NCBI RefSeq assembly: GCF_964355755.1
Contig: NC_092675.1
Span: 19,732,912-19,796,911 of the forward strand
Direction of reading: 5' to 3'
Length of the DNA: 64,000 nt
Source of the DNA: Antedon mediterranea
Lineage: Eukaryota > Echinodermata > Crinoidea > Comatulida > Antedonidae
In this document: positions 23,001-37,591 of the stretch, in pieces
Layout of the letters: each line of letters begins with the position of its first letter
Position numbering within the stretch: position 1 is the first letter of the stretch
The notes under the pieces: model-generated
What the model was told of the DNA's origin: nothing
Databases searched by the model: none
Seen by the model: only the letters and a program-made list of their open reading frames with translations
Program-made: the position numbers and the translations under genes

Positions 23001-25226
23001 CGTGCTTTGGTATGTAAATCTAATTTACATACCATGAGTCGGTTGTTATGATTGCGGTATGTGCGCATCCGAAGAAGACATTTTATTTTCACGAAAGAAA
23101 GATATAAACAATTTGGCTGCTTTCGTTGTAAGTAGATTGTTAATTATAATGCTAAACTGTATTGAAACTATTCTACCTTGTTCTGAACAATTTGACACTA
23201 AAAATAATTTCATATGTACAGTACAATATTTTCAAAGTTATGCGATTTGAACAGTTTGAGCCATATTGTGTGTCTCTCAGATTAGTGGTTGCTAAGATAT
23301 GATAAATCAAGGTCAAAGGTAAATAATGTTAGAATCCGCCATTTTTTGCAAAAACATGCCATGCATTAGACTGGATATAAAAGTGTAGTTTCTGGACAAT
23401 TTAAGCCCTAATTATCTCTGATTAGTGGTTGCTGAGATATGATAAATCAAGGTCAAAGGTCAATAATGTTAGAAATAGCACTTCCATTCATTTTTGGACA
23501 AACTTTTTCATTACAGTGAATATAAAAACATATATTCTAACGATTTTAACACCATAATTAAGTTTCTGTGACTAGCGGTTTCCAAGATACATAGTACATT
23601 ATTAAAAATGGCCGCCATTTTTAATTATGCAAATTAGGCTACTTTCCGTGGTCGAAAAATGTCCTAACGTTGATAAATGTGTTCAGTGAGGTCTAAAAAA
23701 CATATTTCATAAAAAAAAAACTTTTCTTGCAATTTGTGTGAGTTAAAAGTCTAAATCCCATGGACTATTGGTGTTGTTGCATTGATATAGGACAAATCCT
23801 AGTTGTATTGAATGATCTTACTCTAAGGTCCATTTACACTAGGACGATAACGATCGATGATAAATAGATAAACATGCATTTTTCATACATAACCATCTAT
23901 GCTTCTTTTGATGAAAATAATATTTGTACACGTCCAAAAAATGACGTCATGATAAATATGTTTATCAAATATCATCTGCAAAATGTAACAACTTGTAACA
24001 ACAATTTTCTGGAAAATCCCCTGTGAAATCTCGGGATAAAAACACACCAACAAAAGGCCTGTGTTTTTTAAATGTTCCGAGATCTTCCGAGTTTTTTTAC
24101 TGCGCGCATGTATTGCTCTGGTATTAACTAACCAATCATAGTAATCAAATAGCGCCCAACTATCCTTCCCACGAGATTTTACAAGGTTCGCCGATGCGTG
24201 TGTGGAAACATGTAATAAGTCGGCAGATTACAAGTTGTTAGAAGCTGTAATAATTTACGCAGATGGAATAACTTACCCATCAACATACATAAATCCACAG
24301 CGAAGAAAATCTTTTCCTATAATTTTAAACGCCATATTAGTTTAACTTATAAAATAATAAAGAAAAGTGAAAAATAAATACCTCTACTCATTGTAATCGA
24401 TCAACTGCCTCTGTTTGTATCTTGTGTTTCAGTATTTGTGTGTATGTTTCTGTTTGTTTTTGTTGTGTTACTGCATACAGTATATGTATGAAACATAATG
24501 TATGAAAGAGCATTATTAATAATATCTACGGCTTGCCCAACACAAGTTTCTCTTGGGTTTTAGTCGCGTGCAACGCGACCCTACAGCTCACTATGTCGGT
24601 CGGTAGGTCGGTCGGTTGGTCGGTCGGTCGGTAAACACTAACTTGAGCACGCGACTGCAACCATGAATATGGCCGTGTTCCTTTTGATTTTACTTTTTGG
24701 GACCTTGCCACTTTAAAAAATGAATACTATTTTTTTTTAAACACTTCTTTCTTTTCCTGTCTGTTTAATTTCATAAAATATTTGTAAATTAAAAGAAATG
24801 TTCTTTTTTTATTGTTAGTTTGTTTTGAAAGAAATAAATGTTAACTTGACTTGACCTGAGATGTGAAAAGGGTATTAGACAGCATAGATGGTTATCCTAT
24901 AGTTCTAGCACAAAAACGTTTCTAATTTCTTTTGTTTTATCCAAGACAAAAGTAGGCCTATGTTTATCTTTTTATTGTCGATCATTATCGCCCTAGTGTA
25001 AATGGGCCTTAAAGCTATATGTTATATTTTATCCATATAGTTACTTAATTTACTTAATTGTTGGAATATGCTGATAATGATTTCACTTTTCAGTAATAGT
25101 TTCAGTAGAAGTTGATTATAATCATTGAATATTATGCAATGATAGTGTTCATTACGAATGGTGATAATTATCGTAACATTTAATGTCGATGTTTAAATGT
25201 ATGATTGAACGAAGATAAGTAAATAT
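17022..25226 (+). repeat. Tandem gene unit 3 (8205 bp), most diverged unit
   Basis: Contents: inverted-repeat element 17053-17302, gene 17744-20876, intron 1 LINE tail from 17846, minus-strand LINE tail about 21960-22325, large inverted-repeat element 23826-25009. It shares a 15-base insertion (near 17508) with unit 7 only, and a deletion in the 141-bp repeat (near 23249) with unit 4 only. It also has private indels, such as the added segment near 21060-21085. Confidence 0.9.
17744..20876 (+). CDS. Secreted FTP-LamG-PAN lectin-like protein, copy 3 (divergent)
   Basis: Exons 17744-17798, 18381-18491, 19170-19256, 19376-19606, 19841-20452 and 20641-20876; 443 codons, all open. This is the most divergent copy over exons 1-5. 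Relative to copies 1 and 2 I read I13V in the signal peptide, D36N in the FTP domain (shared with copy 7), and S219I, F244S, E298Q and A339T in the LamG-like domain. Most differences change the protein, and four of six fall in one domain. That could mean relaxed constraint or a shift in ligand, but the numbers are too small to decide. Confidence 0.85.
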
Positions 25227-25933
25227 AATTATTGTGGAAACTCATTTCGGCATACATCTAGGGCCGTGTTTCCGCAGCCAGAAATTAATCGATAAAAATT
25301 AACCGATGAACTGGGGTTTAACCGATTCCACTCGAGAAAAATTAAGCGATAATCTATCATGCAAATCGGATAATTATCGGATAAATGCGATACTTTTTAA
25401 CCTTTGACCTGAGGACACATTTTTGTTTGGTAGTGACTGATCATGCGCACTTATTGGTAAACAATTTTATCGGATAATTTTGTTTTGGCTGCCGAAACAC
25501 GGCCTAGTGGACATTACGCGCCGAAATCTGGGGTTTGAAACCATCCAGATTCTCAAACCGTACGTAATAAGAATGGATAAATGCGAACAAACAGAGTTTG
25601 TATTCGTGAAACGACTGTACCATCTACGAATTGTAAAAGAGGTACCAAATTAATTAAAACATACATTTACTAACGTTTACTAAGAACATAACATTTTATG
25701 AACAAAATATACTACTTTATTGTAGGCCTGTGTAAAAAAATGTCCCCACTCGTTAACCACATAATTTCACTGGTACAGTAGTCATGGATATTTGCAAACA
25801 TATTTTTTATAACTGTATTTATGTGTTGTGTAGTTATGGTTACTTGTAATAAGCGGTTTTAATAATTGCAACTTTTTTATTAACTACGAAAAACACATCA
25901 ACGTTTATCATTTCGAAAGGCAAGACTGTAACA

Positions 25934-28900
25934 ATGCTGTTGCTTCTTGCTGTTGCCTTTGTTTATTTGATATCTGGCACGGACACTTGTAAGTTGTTTG
26001 TATATAATTAGAATAGATGGTAAATCATAAATTGTATGTTCCATTTTGTTAAACTTAGAAAAGGCCAGTTTTTTATTGCTTATTTAGCACCAACGTATTG
26101 GAATAATCTGGATACAACTACCGTGATTCGTTTAAATACTGTAAGCTCATTTAGAATGCATATGAAAACCTTTTATTTCTCTAGCTATCAAACCAATGAC
26201 TACTAAATATGTTGCGCATTGTACATTTTAATTCATTTTATGCATTTTATGTGTTGTGTTAACGGCACCGATATGTTCTCTTATCTGTGAGACAAGTTGT
26301 AATCTTGATCCCTAAAATGGTAAATTGTTGATTATTGTTAAAATATTGTTTGTAATGAAAAAAATGACCATTTTAAAATAAATGTTTATTGAAACTAAAA
26401 CTATTGAAACTAAGTACCTTTTCATTTGTAACGTTTTCAATGTGCTTTGATTGTATAAAGTATACTTTTAGTATGATTACATTTAATGTGTATTAGGCCT
26501 ACAACAGGATAGCCTTTCTGTTGGTTATAGGCCTACAATTTTGTAGCTAAGGATTATTAATATTATGTAATTTTCAGCATACTTGTCCTACAAAGCACAG
26601 GCGACTTCAACATCAGTGGTTTATTGGGATTATGCAAGCTTTGCAACTGATGGAATAGATTATACCAATTTCGACTGTTATCATTCTAGTAAGATACTCA
26701 GTTAGTGCTACTTATCAGCAATAGCTTACTTACTAAACCAATAGTTATAATAGGGAACGTTCGATTACCGACGACCTCCCTATTTCAAGTAAATCCTGGA
26801 CATTTGCATAGAAACCATCATAACTGTCGAGGGATTGCGCACAGTAAAGTCAATAAAACCAACTCATTACAATATTAGATACTCCGGACCCACATTATGA
26901 TATAATCTACCTTCCTTCATTTTAGAATCCGCCTCCAAAAAGTATTTTTAAAACAAATGAACAATCATATCTTCTCTTATTATTAGCCTGTCATGTTCTG
27001 ACCTGTACCTTTTCCATATTGTTTACTCATTTTTTTTTAAATGTATTTATTTTTTTAAGGCTCGCCGCCCATCTCAAGGTGTTTGTCTTCTTATTTCCGG
27101 GCATCTGCCTTCATTCTCTAACCTATTATCATTATATTATTTGCATTGTATTTTTCCTTTCTTTTTTTGTCAGAGTTTGTAAATAAATGTTATGAAACGA
27201 AAAGCTTGAAAATAAACAAGACGTACTTTGTTGGTTGTCGGTCGCAAATCGAAAGCTTCCTGTACAAACTACGTATACATGTGTTAGTTAAATTGTAAGC
27301 TGTAATAATTGCATATCCAAAAACTGTCTTTTTATTTAAATTTAACCTATTGTAATTATAAACTCACAGGTTATCACTATCAACCATGGATGAAAGTGGA
27401 TCTTTCACAGGAACACAAAGTCACGAGTGTGACGATCATCAATATGGTTGACCAAGGTAACAGTACCACAATTATGTTTTGCACAAAATGTGTAGCCTAT
27501 AATATAATATCAAAATCGCTAAATTTAGGTTTATATTTGGTGAGTTTTGATTTATAAATAATTTATTTCACAAAGGACGTGTCTTTCATAAACGATTACA
27601 AGATGCTGAAGTACGAATTGGATCTGATTATTCTTACCCAAGCACATTGTGTGGATCCGTTACTGATGTCCAGACTAGCCCTATCATCGACATCATCTGT
27701 AAAGTTCCAATCATTGGTCGTTACGTAATGGTATGGTTTTCATCAAAAACGCAGTATTTGAACTTTTGTGAAATAAAAGTCTATGCGGAATATGAATATG
27801 TAACTGGTATGTCAGCCTAAAGTATCTTTCAAAACTTTATTTTAAATAGTATTAATGTTCAAAGTTACATAACAGTCTAACAAGCCACATTCTTATTGTA
27901 TTCTAGTTACAGTAGGCCTATTGTAATTCAATTAAAGTTTTGAACCATGTAATAAACGCATTTACAAAAGTCATCTTAATCATAATTGTGCCAGATATAA
28001 AATACAGGGTTCACATATTAACGATCTTCCATTACTTTCAGGTGATTTTCAGAGAATTCTGAATCCCATCACACTGTTTACTTTGAGTATGGCTTGTTTG
28101 TTGGAAAACTTCTACGGAAAGCTGCCAATACGACCATGTAACTATGGTAATAATGAGTGTGCAGGTGACACTTCAGAGTCGATTGAGGTTGCGACTTTAG
28201 ACCCATACTCCAGCGGAATACAAACGTTGACAATCGCCTTCTATGTCTACCCGTACCAGAGTTCGATGGGCGATATTGTTGGATTATTCGAAAAAGGAAC
28301 CAGTCTACGAATACAACAAACGTATTCAAATGGCAATCTATATCAATCTGAGGTAACTGTATTCTATGGAAATCAGGAACTGACTAGAGCTCATGTTCTA
28401 TTGCCTGAAGTCTGGACATTTCTTACTCTGACTTTCGATGGAATCAATGAAAACGTCAAACTCTGGAGGAATGGAGAGATTGCAAGTATTGGTTATACAC
28501 AACGTACGCATTTAGATTTCTATTTCAATGAGACAACAATCAAAATTGGACATGATGGCTCCGAGGCACAAGCTAACGTGGCGATGTTTCAAATTTATGA
28601 TAGAGTACTTGACGAATCCGAGATCAAAGCAGTACGAGATCGTTCTACTAATGGTAATAAATATAATACTTCTTAAATAATTAAATATCAATACCTCTCA
28701 TATCTCCACCGATAGTTAACTGATAGCACTGTTTTTGTTGATGTAAATCAGTGCAAACTTGGGCTTTTGAGCTCTAAGCTCCGAGTGATATTGTCTCTCT
28801 TTGTAATAATTTTTTTATAATTTCTATATTAAATTTCAGGTCAAGACGGTCTTTACGAGACCCTGTTAACATTAGCGGACTTTCAGGGCAAAATTCTACA

Positions 28901-29075
28901 TACTGTATATTCTCGATCATTGGTTCATTGTGGTCAGATATGCAAATCAAAATGCTGTGACGTGTTCAAGTTTACAATGGCTAATAACAGTTGCACCTTG
29001 TATTCAACTCAGCAACCTCACGAAACATTTGCAGTAATAAACGGCGAACATTACAGACATGTTAACGTAATCTAA
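25934..29075 (+). CDS. Secreted FTP-LamG-PAN lectin-like protein, copy 4
   Basis: Exons 25934-25988, 26578-26688, 27370-27456, 27576-27806, 28042-28653 and 28840-29075; 443 open codons. The protein reads the same as copies 1, 2, 5 and 6. Intron 5 begins with the AAATATAATAC variant shared with copies 3, 5 and 6, not the AAATACAATAC of copies 1 and 2. It therefore belongs to a different intron haplotype despite the identical protein. Confidence 0.85.
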
Positions 29076-30621
29076 CAGATAATTGATTGAGTCATGTTTA
29101 AGAAAATATAATTGGAAAAGTAATGTTATTTTCTTGCATATAACATTGAATAGTATAATACTGTATTCATATTTATCTCATAGCTCATCAGCCTCCCATT
29201 GGCGCGCCATACCAAATTTAAACTAGAAAGCCACTCCGAGTCCTACTGTAACAATTCTCATACATATATATATTTGTGTGTGTCTTAATGCTGTTTGTGA
29301 TTTAGGCTAGTTTCACTACAAGCATGTGTATGCGAGTTTGGTGTTATTCATTTTGGTAAAGATCTTTTAATTACTTTTTGAGTAATCCTGCTAACAAACA
29401 AACAAACAGACAAATGAAAGCACTCAGAAACTGAGTGAAGTACTTGGCAAAATATATCCACTGACTTGGAGCATGATACATTTTTTTGCTTTAGGTATCA
29501 GCTTTACATGGTTATGTTTTAAAATTACAAATCACAAATTATAACCCTTGCCTCTTGTCCAAAAATGAGGTTTTTGGACAAGAGTAGTTCTCGAGAAAAT
29601 GCAATTTCAGTTTACGTGTTGCTTTAAGATTTCTCACAGGCTTTTGAAAATGGTCTCCTATCTTTTAACACTAGCCGGTCTGAAAATAATATCATTTGTG
29701 TTATTTGTGAAGTTATTAATACACCAATGTTGTTGATTTTCAATAAGCATGGTCTGAAAGTATATACCTATCTACACCTAAAAAATTAAGTAACGATAAC
29801 TTGAAAACTGTATCGCTATCGTGCTAACAAACAAACATATATACAAACAAAGTAAATACTATACTTGGCAAAATTTCGTTTTGCCAAGAAACAAACACAC
29901 GCGATCGATTACATAATACCTCCTTGGCGGAAGTAAATAATGTGTCTCAACCAACGAACACTATCGCTTTGTCATCAGAAGGGCATCAGTTGATGTGGAT
30001 AAAAATAAAAAAACACTACTTTTTATTGATAAACTAGCAGCTTAACTACAAAATGCTAATTGTTCACTTGGTAATGTTGTTAGCCGTTGTAAATGTATAG
30101 GCGTAATTAACAAGTACGTCCCTTTTCGGCATTCTATTATTGTTATTATTATTACTTGTATAGCGCACATTTATACAACATTTAATTATAATCAGCGGCG
30201 CTTCACATCAATTAGTATCGTAACATTGTTTGAAATATAGTGCTTTTAAATGTTTTTCAAACTGATTATAGTCGTCTAAGTGTTTAATGTGACTTGGTAA
30301 TCTGTTCCAAATTTTGGGTCCTGCTACGGCGAACGAACGGTCATCAAATGTCTTTCGTTTAGTTCGTGGGATTGTCAGGTTATAATTGCTGGTGCTTAAA
30401 TAGTGTTTCTGTGCATATGTAAATAAACCTGTTAAGACAGAAAACAGAAAATTATTGACAGAGCGTATGAATATGTATAATATTTTCTAATCGATTGTTC
30501 TTTAAATAGAGATAGATGTATTTTTTCTATTCGCAAGCATTACCTCTTTGAATAGATGAACGATCTATTGATTCTCATTAAAATAATAATTATATTGAAT
30601 TATATATAAACAAACCAATCG

Positions 30622-30970
30622 TAAAACAAAGTTAAATGGTAAGAGTGTAGTTTCATTGTTCTGTACACGAACATTTTTTTTAAATATTTATTACGATTGG
30701 GTTAAAATCCGTGTGAGGATTGATCGCTAAAATAATGTTTGAATTGGAATAAAATAGCATTACAACATTTCTTAGGAAATTTTTTATGAAATGTGTAGCG
30801 TACTTGCTTGGCGAATCCTTTGTCCATTAAATCATATAATAAGTTGTAATGTGTCCATAAAGTAATTATTCTACGTGCGTAAGCCTATCATGTGGTATGT
30901 ATAGCATGCGGCAAAAATACCATCGCCATCGTGCTCTCCACCACTACCACAGAGATCCATCATCCGGCCA
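30622..30970. other. Segment unique to unit 4
   Basis: The other units read ACCAATCGCAAGCGTCGCG across this point. Unit 4 has roughly 347 bp in its place, between CAATCG (ends 30621) and GCGTCGCG (from 30971). I see no terminal inverted repeats, no clear target duplication and no open frame of note. It could be an insertion in unit 4 or ancestral sequence deleted from the other units. Confidence 0.6.
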
Positions 30971-33900
30971 GCGTCGCGTCCGTTTTGTAGAAACAACAAT
31001 AATTTGGTAGAGTACATTAATTATGGGGTGTTCACTATCTAAGAGTCTATTAAACACGTGCGTCACCCATCGTGTAGCCAAAACATTTATTTATTTATTT
31101 ACATCCCTAAATGTACAATCGCGTATTCTGTAATTTTACTCTGACTCTATTCAATTGTTGTTTGACGTTCAATACATTCACCATTCGGTTCAACACAAGA
31201 AACTCAAATTGCGAAAATAAAAGATCGCGAAATAGTTAAAAATGTAAAATCGCGAAAATTTAGGGCCGCGAAAATGTTGGACTTTACAATACTAAATTTA
31301 TTAGTATTTTAAACCAGATTTACAGTAAATACATTTATTTATTTATATTAGTTTTCTTATTGTTTGCTGAACAAAAGTAGAAAAATATAAATCAGGTTAA
31401 TGATTTAAAAAAAAAAACAAAAAAACAATGTTAACTTTTGAAAATAAAAGTATGTATGTATGTTGTCGTCGCGGATTGAAAGTTGTATCCGATATTGTCG
31501 AACCGGTTGGTGGCGTGCTTTGGTATGTAAATCTAATTTACATACCATGAGTCGGTTGTTATGATTGCGGTATGTGCGCATCCGAAGAAGACATTTTATT
31601 TTCACGAAAGAAAGATATAAACAATTTGGCTGCTTTCGTTGTAAGTAGATTGTTAATTATAATGCTAAACTGTATTGAAACTATTCTACCTTGTTCTGAA
31701 CAATTTGACACTAAAAATAATTTCATATGTACAGTACAATATTTTCAAAGTTATGCGATTTGAACAGTTTGAGCCATATTGTGTGTCTCTCAGATTAGTG
31801 GTTGCTAAGATATGATAAATCAAGGTCAAAGGTCAATAATGTTAGAATCCGCCATTTTTTGCAAAAACATGCCATGCATTAGACTGGATATAAAAGTGTA
31901 GTTTCTGGACAATTTAAGCCCTAATTATCTCCGATTAGTGGTTGCTGAGATATGATAAATCAAGGTCAAAGGTCAATAATGTTAGAAATAGCACTTCCAT
32001 TCATTTTTGGACAAACTTTTTCATTACAGTGAATATAAAAACATATATTCTAACGATTTTAACACCATAATTAAGTTTCTGTGACTAGCGGTTTCCAAGA
32101 TACATAGTACATTATTAAAAATGGCCGCCATTTTTAATTATGCAAATTAGGCTACTTTCCGTTGTCGAAAAATGTCCTAACGTTGATAAATGTGTTCAGT
32201 GAGGTCTAAAAAACATATTTCATAAAAAAAAAACTTTTCTTGCAATTTGTGTGAGTTAAAAGTCTAAATCCCATGGACTATTGGTGTTGTTGCATTGATA
32301 TAGGACAAATCCTAGTTGTATTGAATGATCTTACTCTAAGGTCCATTTACACTAGGACGATAACGATCGATGATAAATAGATAAACATGCATTTTTCATA
32401 CATAACCATCTATGCTTCTTTTGATGAAAATAATATTTGTACACGTCCAAAAAATGACGTCATGATAAATATGTTTATCAAATATCATCTGCAAAATGTA
32501 ACAACTTGTAACAACAAATTTCTGGAAAATCCCCTGTGAAATCTCGGGATAAAAACACACCAACAAAAGGCCTGTGTTTTTTAAATGTTCCGAGATCTTC
32601 CGAGTTTTTTTACTGCGCGCATGTATTGCTCTGGTATTAACTAACCAATCATAGTAATCAAATAGCGCCCAACTATCCTTCCCACGAGATTTTACAAGGT
32701 TCGCCGATGCGTGTGTGGAAACATGTAATAAGTCGGCAGATTACAAGTTGTTAGAAGCTGTAATAATTTACGCAGATGGAATAACTTACCCATCAACATA
32801 CATAAATCCACAGCGAAGAAAATCTTTTCCTATAATTTTAAACGCCATATTAGTTTAACTTATAAAATAATAAAGAAAAGTGAAAAATAAATACCTCTAC
32901 TCATTGTAATCGATCAACTGCCTCTGTTTGTATTTTGTGTTTCAGTATTTGTGTGTATGTTTCTGTTTGTTTTTGTTGTGTTACTGCATACAGTATATGT
33001 ATGAAACATAATGTATGAAAGAGCATTATTAATAATATCTACGGCTTGCCCAACACAAGTTTCTCTTGGGTTTTAGTCGCGTGCAACGCGACCCTACAGC
33101 TCACTATGTCGGTCGGTAGGTCGGTCGGTTGGTCGGTCGGTCGGTCAACACTAACTTGAGCACGCGACTGCAACCATGAATATGGCCGTGTTCCTTTTGA
33201 TTTTACTTTTTGGGACCTTGCCACTTTAAAAAATGAATACTATTTTTTTTTAAACACTTCTTTCTTTTCCTGTCTGTTTAATTTCATAAAATATTTGTAA
33301 ATTAAAAGAAATGTTCTTTTTTTATTGTTAGTTTGTTTTGAAAGAAATAAATGTTAACTTGACTTGACCTGAGATGTGAAAAGGGTATTAGACAGCATAG
33401 ATGGTTATCCTATAGTTCTAGCACAAAAACGTTTCTAATTTCTTTTGTTTTATCCAAGACAAAAGTAGGCCTATGTTTATCTTTTTATTGTCGATCATTA
33501 TCGCCCTAGTGTAAATGGGCCTTAAAGCTATATGTTATATTTTATCCATATCTTAGTTACTTAATTTACTTAATTGTTGGAATATGCTGATAATGATTTC
33601 ACTTTTCAGTAATAGTTTCAGTAGAAGTTGATTATAATCATTGAATATTATGCAATGATAGTGTTCATTACGAATGGTGATAATTATCGTAACATTTAAT
33701 GTCGATGTTTAAATGTATGATTGAACGAAGATAAGTAAATATAATTATTGTGGAAACTCATTTCGGCATACATCTAGGGCCGTGTTTCCGCAGCCAGAAA
33801 TTAATCGATAAAAATTAACCGATGAACTGGGGTTTAACCGATTCCACTCGAGAAAAATTAAGCGATAATCTATCATGCAAATCGGATAATTATCGGATAA

Positions 33901-34449
33901 ATGCGATACTTTTTAACCTTTGACCTGAGGACACATTTTTGTTTGGTAGTGACTGATCATGCGCACTTATTGGTAAACAATTTTATCGGATAATTTTGTT
34001 TTGGCTGCCGAAACACGGCCTAGTGGACATTACGCGCCGAAATCTGGGGTTTGAAACCATCCAGATTCTCAAACCGTACGTAATAAGAATGGATAAATGC
34101 GAACAAACAGAGTTTGTATTCGTGAAACGACTGTACCATCTACGAATTGTAAAAGAGGTACCAAATTAATTAAAACATACATTTACTAACGTTTACTAAG
34201 AACATAACATTTTATGAACAAAATATACTACTTTATTGTAGGCCTGTGTAAAAAAATGTCCCCACTCGTTAACCAAATAATTTCACTGGTACAGTAGTCA
34301 TGGATATTTGCAAACATATTTTTTATAACTGTATTTATGTGTTGTGTAGTTATGGTTACTTGTAATAAGCGGTTTTAATAATTGCAACTTTTTTATTAAC
34401 TACGAAAAACACATCAACGTTTATCATTTCGAAAGGCAAGACTGTAACA

Positions 34450-37400
34450 ATGCTGTTGCTTCTTGCTGTTGCCTTTGTTTATTTGATATCTGGCACGGAC
34501 ACTTGTAAGTTGTTTGTATATAATTAGAATAGATGGTAAATCATAAATTGTATGTTCCATTTTGTTAAACTTAGAAAAGGCCAGTTTTTTATTGCTTATT
34601 TAGCACCAACGTATTGGAATAATCTGGATACAACTACCGTGATTCGTTTAAATACTGTAAGCTCATTTAGAATGCATATGAAAACCTTTTATTTCTCTAG
34701 CTATCAAACCAATGACTACTAAATATGTTGCGCATTGTACATTTTAATTCATTTTATGCATTTTATGTGTTGTGTTAACGGCACCGATATGTTCTCTTAT
34801 CTGTGAGACAAGTTGTAATCTTGATCCCTAAAATGGTAAATTGTTGATTATTGTTAAAATATTGTTTGTAATGAAAAAAATGACCATTTTAAAATAAATG
34901 TTTATTGAAACTAAAACTATTGAAACTAAGTACCTTTTCATTTGTAACGTTTTCAATGTGCTTTGATTGTATAAAGTATACTTTTAGTATGATTACATTT
35001 AATGTGTATTAGGCCTACAACAGGATAGCCTTTCTGTTGGTTATAGGCCTACAATTTTGTAGCTAAGGATTATTAATATTATGTAATTTTCAGCATACTT
35101 GTCCTACAAAGCACAGGCGACTTCAACATCAGTGGTTTATTGGGATTATGCAAGCTTTGCAACTGATGGAATAGATTATACCAATTTCGACTGTTATCAT
35201 TCTAGTAAGATACTCAGTTAGTGCTACTTATCAGCAATAGCTTACTTACTAAACCAATAGTTATAATAGGGAACGTTCGATTACCGACGACCTCCCTATT
35301 TCAAGTAAATCCTGGACATTTGCATAGAAACCATCATAACTGTCGAGGGATTGCGCACAGTAAAGTCAATAAAACCAACTCATTACAATATTAGATACTC
35401 CGGACCCACATTATGATATAATCTACCTTCCTTCATTTTAGAATCCGCCTCCAAAAAGTATTTTTAAAACAAATGAACAATCATATCTTCTCTTATTATT
35501 AGCCTGTCATGTTCTGACCTGTACCTTTTCCATATTGTTTACTCATTTTTTTTTAAATGTATTTATTTTTTTAAGGCTCGCCGCCCATCTCAAGGTGTTT
35601 GTCTTCTTATTTCCGGGCATCTGCCTTCATTCTCTAACCTATTATCATTATATTATTTGCATTGTATTTTTCCTTTCTTTTTTTGTCAGAGTTTGTAAAT
35701 AAATGTTATGAAACGAAAAGCTTGAAAATAAACAAGACGTACTTTGTTGGTTGTCGGTCGCAAATCGAAAGCTTCCTGTACAAACTACGTATACATGTGT
35801 TAGTTAAATTGTAAGCTGTAATAATTGCATATCCAAAAACTGTCTTTTTATTTAAATTTAACCTATTGTAATTATAAACTCACAGGTTATCACTATCAAC
35901 CATGGATGAAAGTGGATCTTTCACAGGAACACAAAGTCACGAGTGTGACGATCATCAATATGGTTGACCAAGGTAACAGTACCACAATTATGTTTTGCAC
36001 AAAATGTGTAGCCTATAATATAATATCAAAATCGCTAAATTTAGGTTTATATTTGGTGAGTTTTGATTTATAAATAATTTATTTCACAAAGGACGTGTCT
36101 TTCATAAACGATTACAAGATGCTGAAGTACGAATTGGATCTGATTATTCTTACCCAAGCACATTGTGTGGATCCGTTACTGATGTCCAGACTAGCCCTAT
36201 CATCGACATCATCTGTAAAGTTCCAATCATTGGTCGTTACGTAATGGTATGGTTTTCATCAAAAACGCAGTATTTGAACTTTTGTGAAATAAAAGTCTAT
36301 GCGGAATATGAATATGTAACTGGTATGTCAGCCTAAAGTATCTTTCAAAACTTTATTTTAAATAGTATTAATGTTCAAAGTTACATAACAGTCTAACAAG
36401 CCACATTCTTATTGTATTCTAGTTACAGTAGGCCTATTGTAATTCAATTAAAGTTTTGAACCATGTAATAAACGCATTTACAAAAGTCATCTTAATCATA
36501 ATTGTGCCAGATATAAAATACAGGGTTCACATATTAACGATCTTCCATTACTTTCAGGTGATTTTCAGAGAATTCTGAATCCCATCACACTGTTTACTTT
36601 GAGTATGGCTTGTTTGTTGGAAAACTTCTACGGAAAGCTGCCAATACGACCATGTAACTATGGTAATAATGAGTGTGCAGGTGACACTTCAGAGTCGATT
36701 GAGGTTGCGACTTTAGACCCATACTCCAGCGGAATACAAACGTTGACAATCGCCTTCTATGTCTACCCGTACCAGAGTTCGATGGGCGATATTGTTGGAT
36801 TATTCGAAAAAGGAACCAGTCTACGAATACAACAAACGTATTCAAATGGCAATCTATATCAATCTGAGGTAACTGTATTCTATGGAAATCAGGAACTGAC
36901 TAGAGCTCATGTTCTATTGCCTGAAGTCTGGACATTTCTTACTCTGACTTTCGATGGAATCAATGAAAACGTCAAACTCTGGAGGAATGGAGAGATTGCA
37001 AGTATTGGTTATACACAACGTACGCATTTAGATTTCTATTTCAATGAGACAACAATCAAAATTGGACATGATGGCTCCGAGGCACAAGCTAACGTGGCGA
37101 TGTTTCAAATTTATGATAGAGTACTTGACGAATCCGAGATCAAAGCAGTACGAGATCGTTCTACTAATGGTAATAAATATAATACTTCTTAAATAATTAA
37201 ATATCAATACCTCTCATATCTCCACCGATAGTTAACTGATAGCACTGTTTTTGTTGATGTAAATCAGTGCAAACTTGGGCTTTTGAGCTCTAAGCTCCGA
37301 GTGATATTGTCTCTCTTTGTAATAATTTTTTTATAATTTCTATATTAAATTTCAGGTCAAGACGGTCTTTACGAGACCCTGTTAACATTAGCGGACTTTC

Positions 37401-37591
37401 AGGGCAAAATTCTACATACTGTATATTCTCGATCATTGGTTCATTGTGGTCAGATATGCAAATCAAAATGCTGTGACGTGTTCAAGTTTACAATGGCTAA
37501 TAACAGTTGCACCTTGTATTCAACTCAGCAACCTCACGAAACATTTGCAGTAATAAACGGCGAACATTACAGACATGTTAACGTAATCTAA
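34450..37591 (+). CDS. Secreted FTP-LamG-PAN lectin-like protein, copy 5
   Basis: Exons 34450-34504, 35094-35204, 35886-35972, 36092-36322, 36558-37169 and 37356-37591; 443 open codons with the same protein as copies 1, 2, 4 and 6. Introns are almost the same as in copy 4; both share the CTTCCTTCATTT variant in intron 2. All splice sites are canonical. Confidence 0.85.

Larger units (their letters stand above)
25227..33742 (+). repeat. Tandem gene unit 4 (8516 bp), with extra segment
   Basis: Contents: inverted-repeat element 25258-25507, gene 25934-29075, intron 1 LINE tail from 26036, minus-strand LINE tail about 30134-30495, an extra segment of about 347 bp (30622-30970) absent from the other units, and the large inverted-repeat element 32339-33522. 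The 141-bp repeat carries the same deletion as unit 3. Confidence 0.9.
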
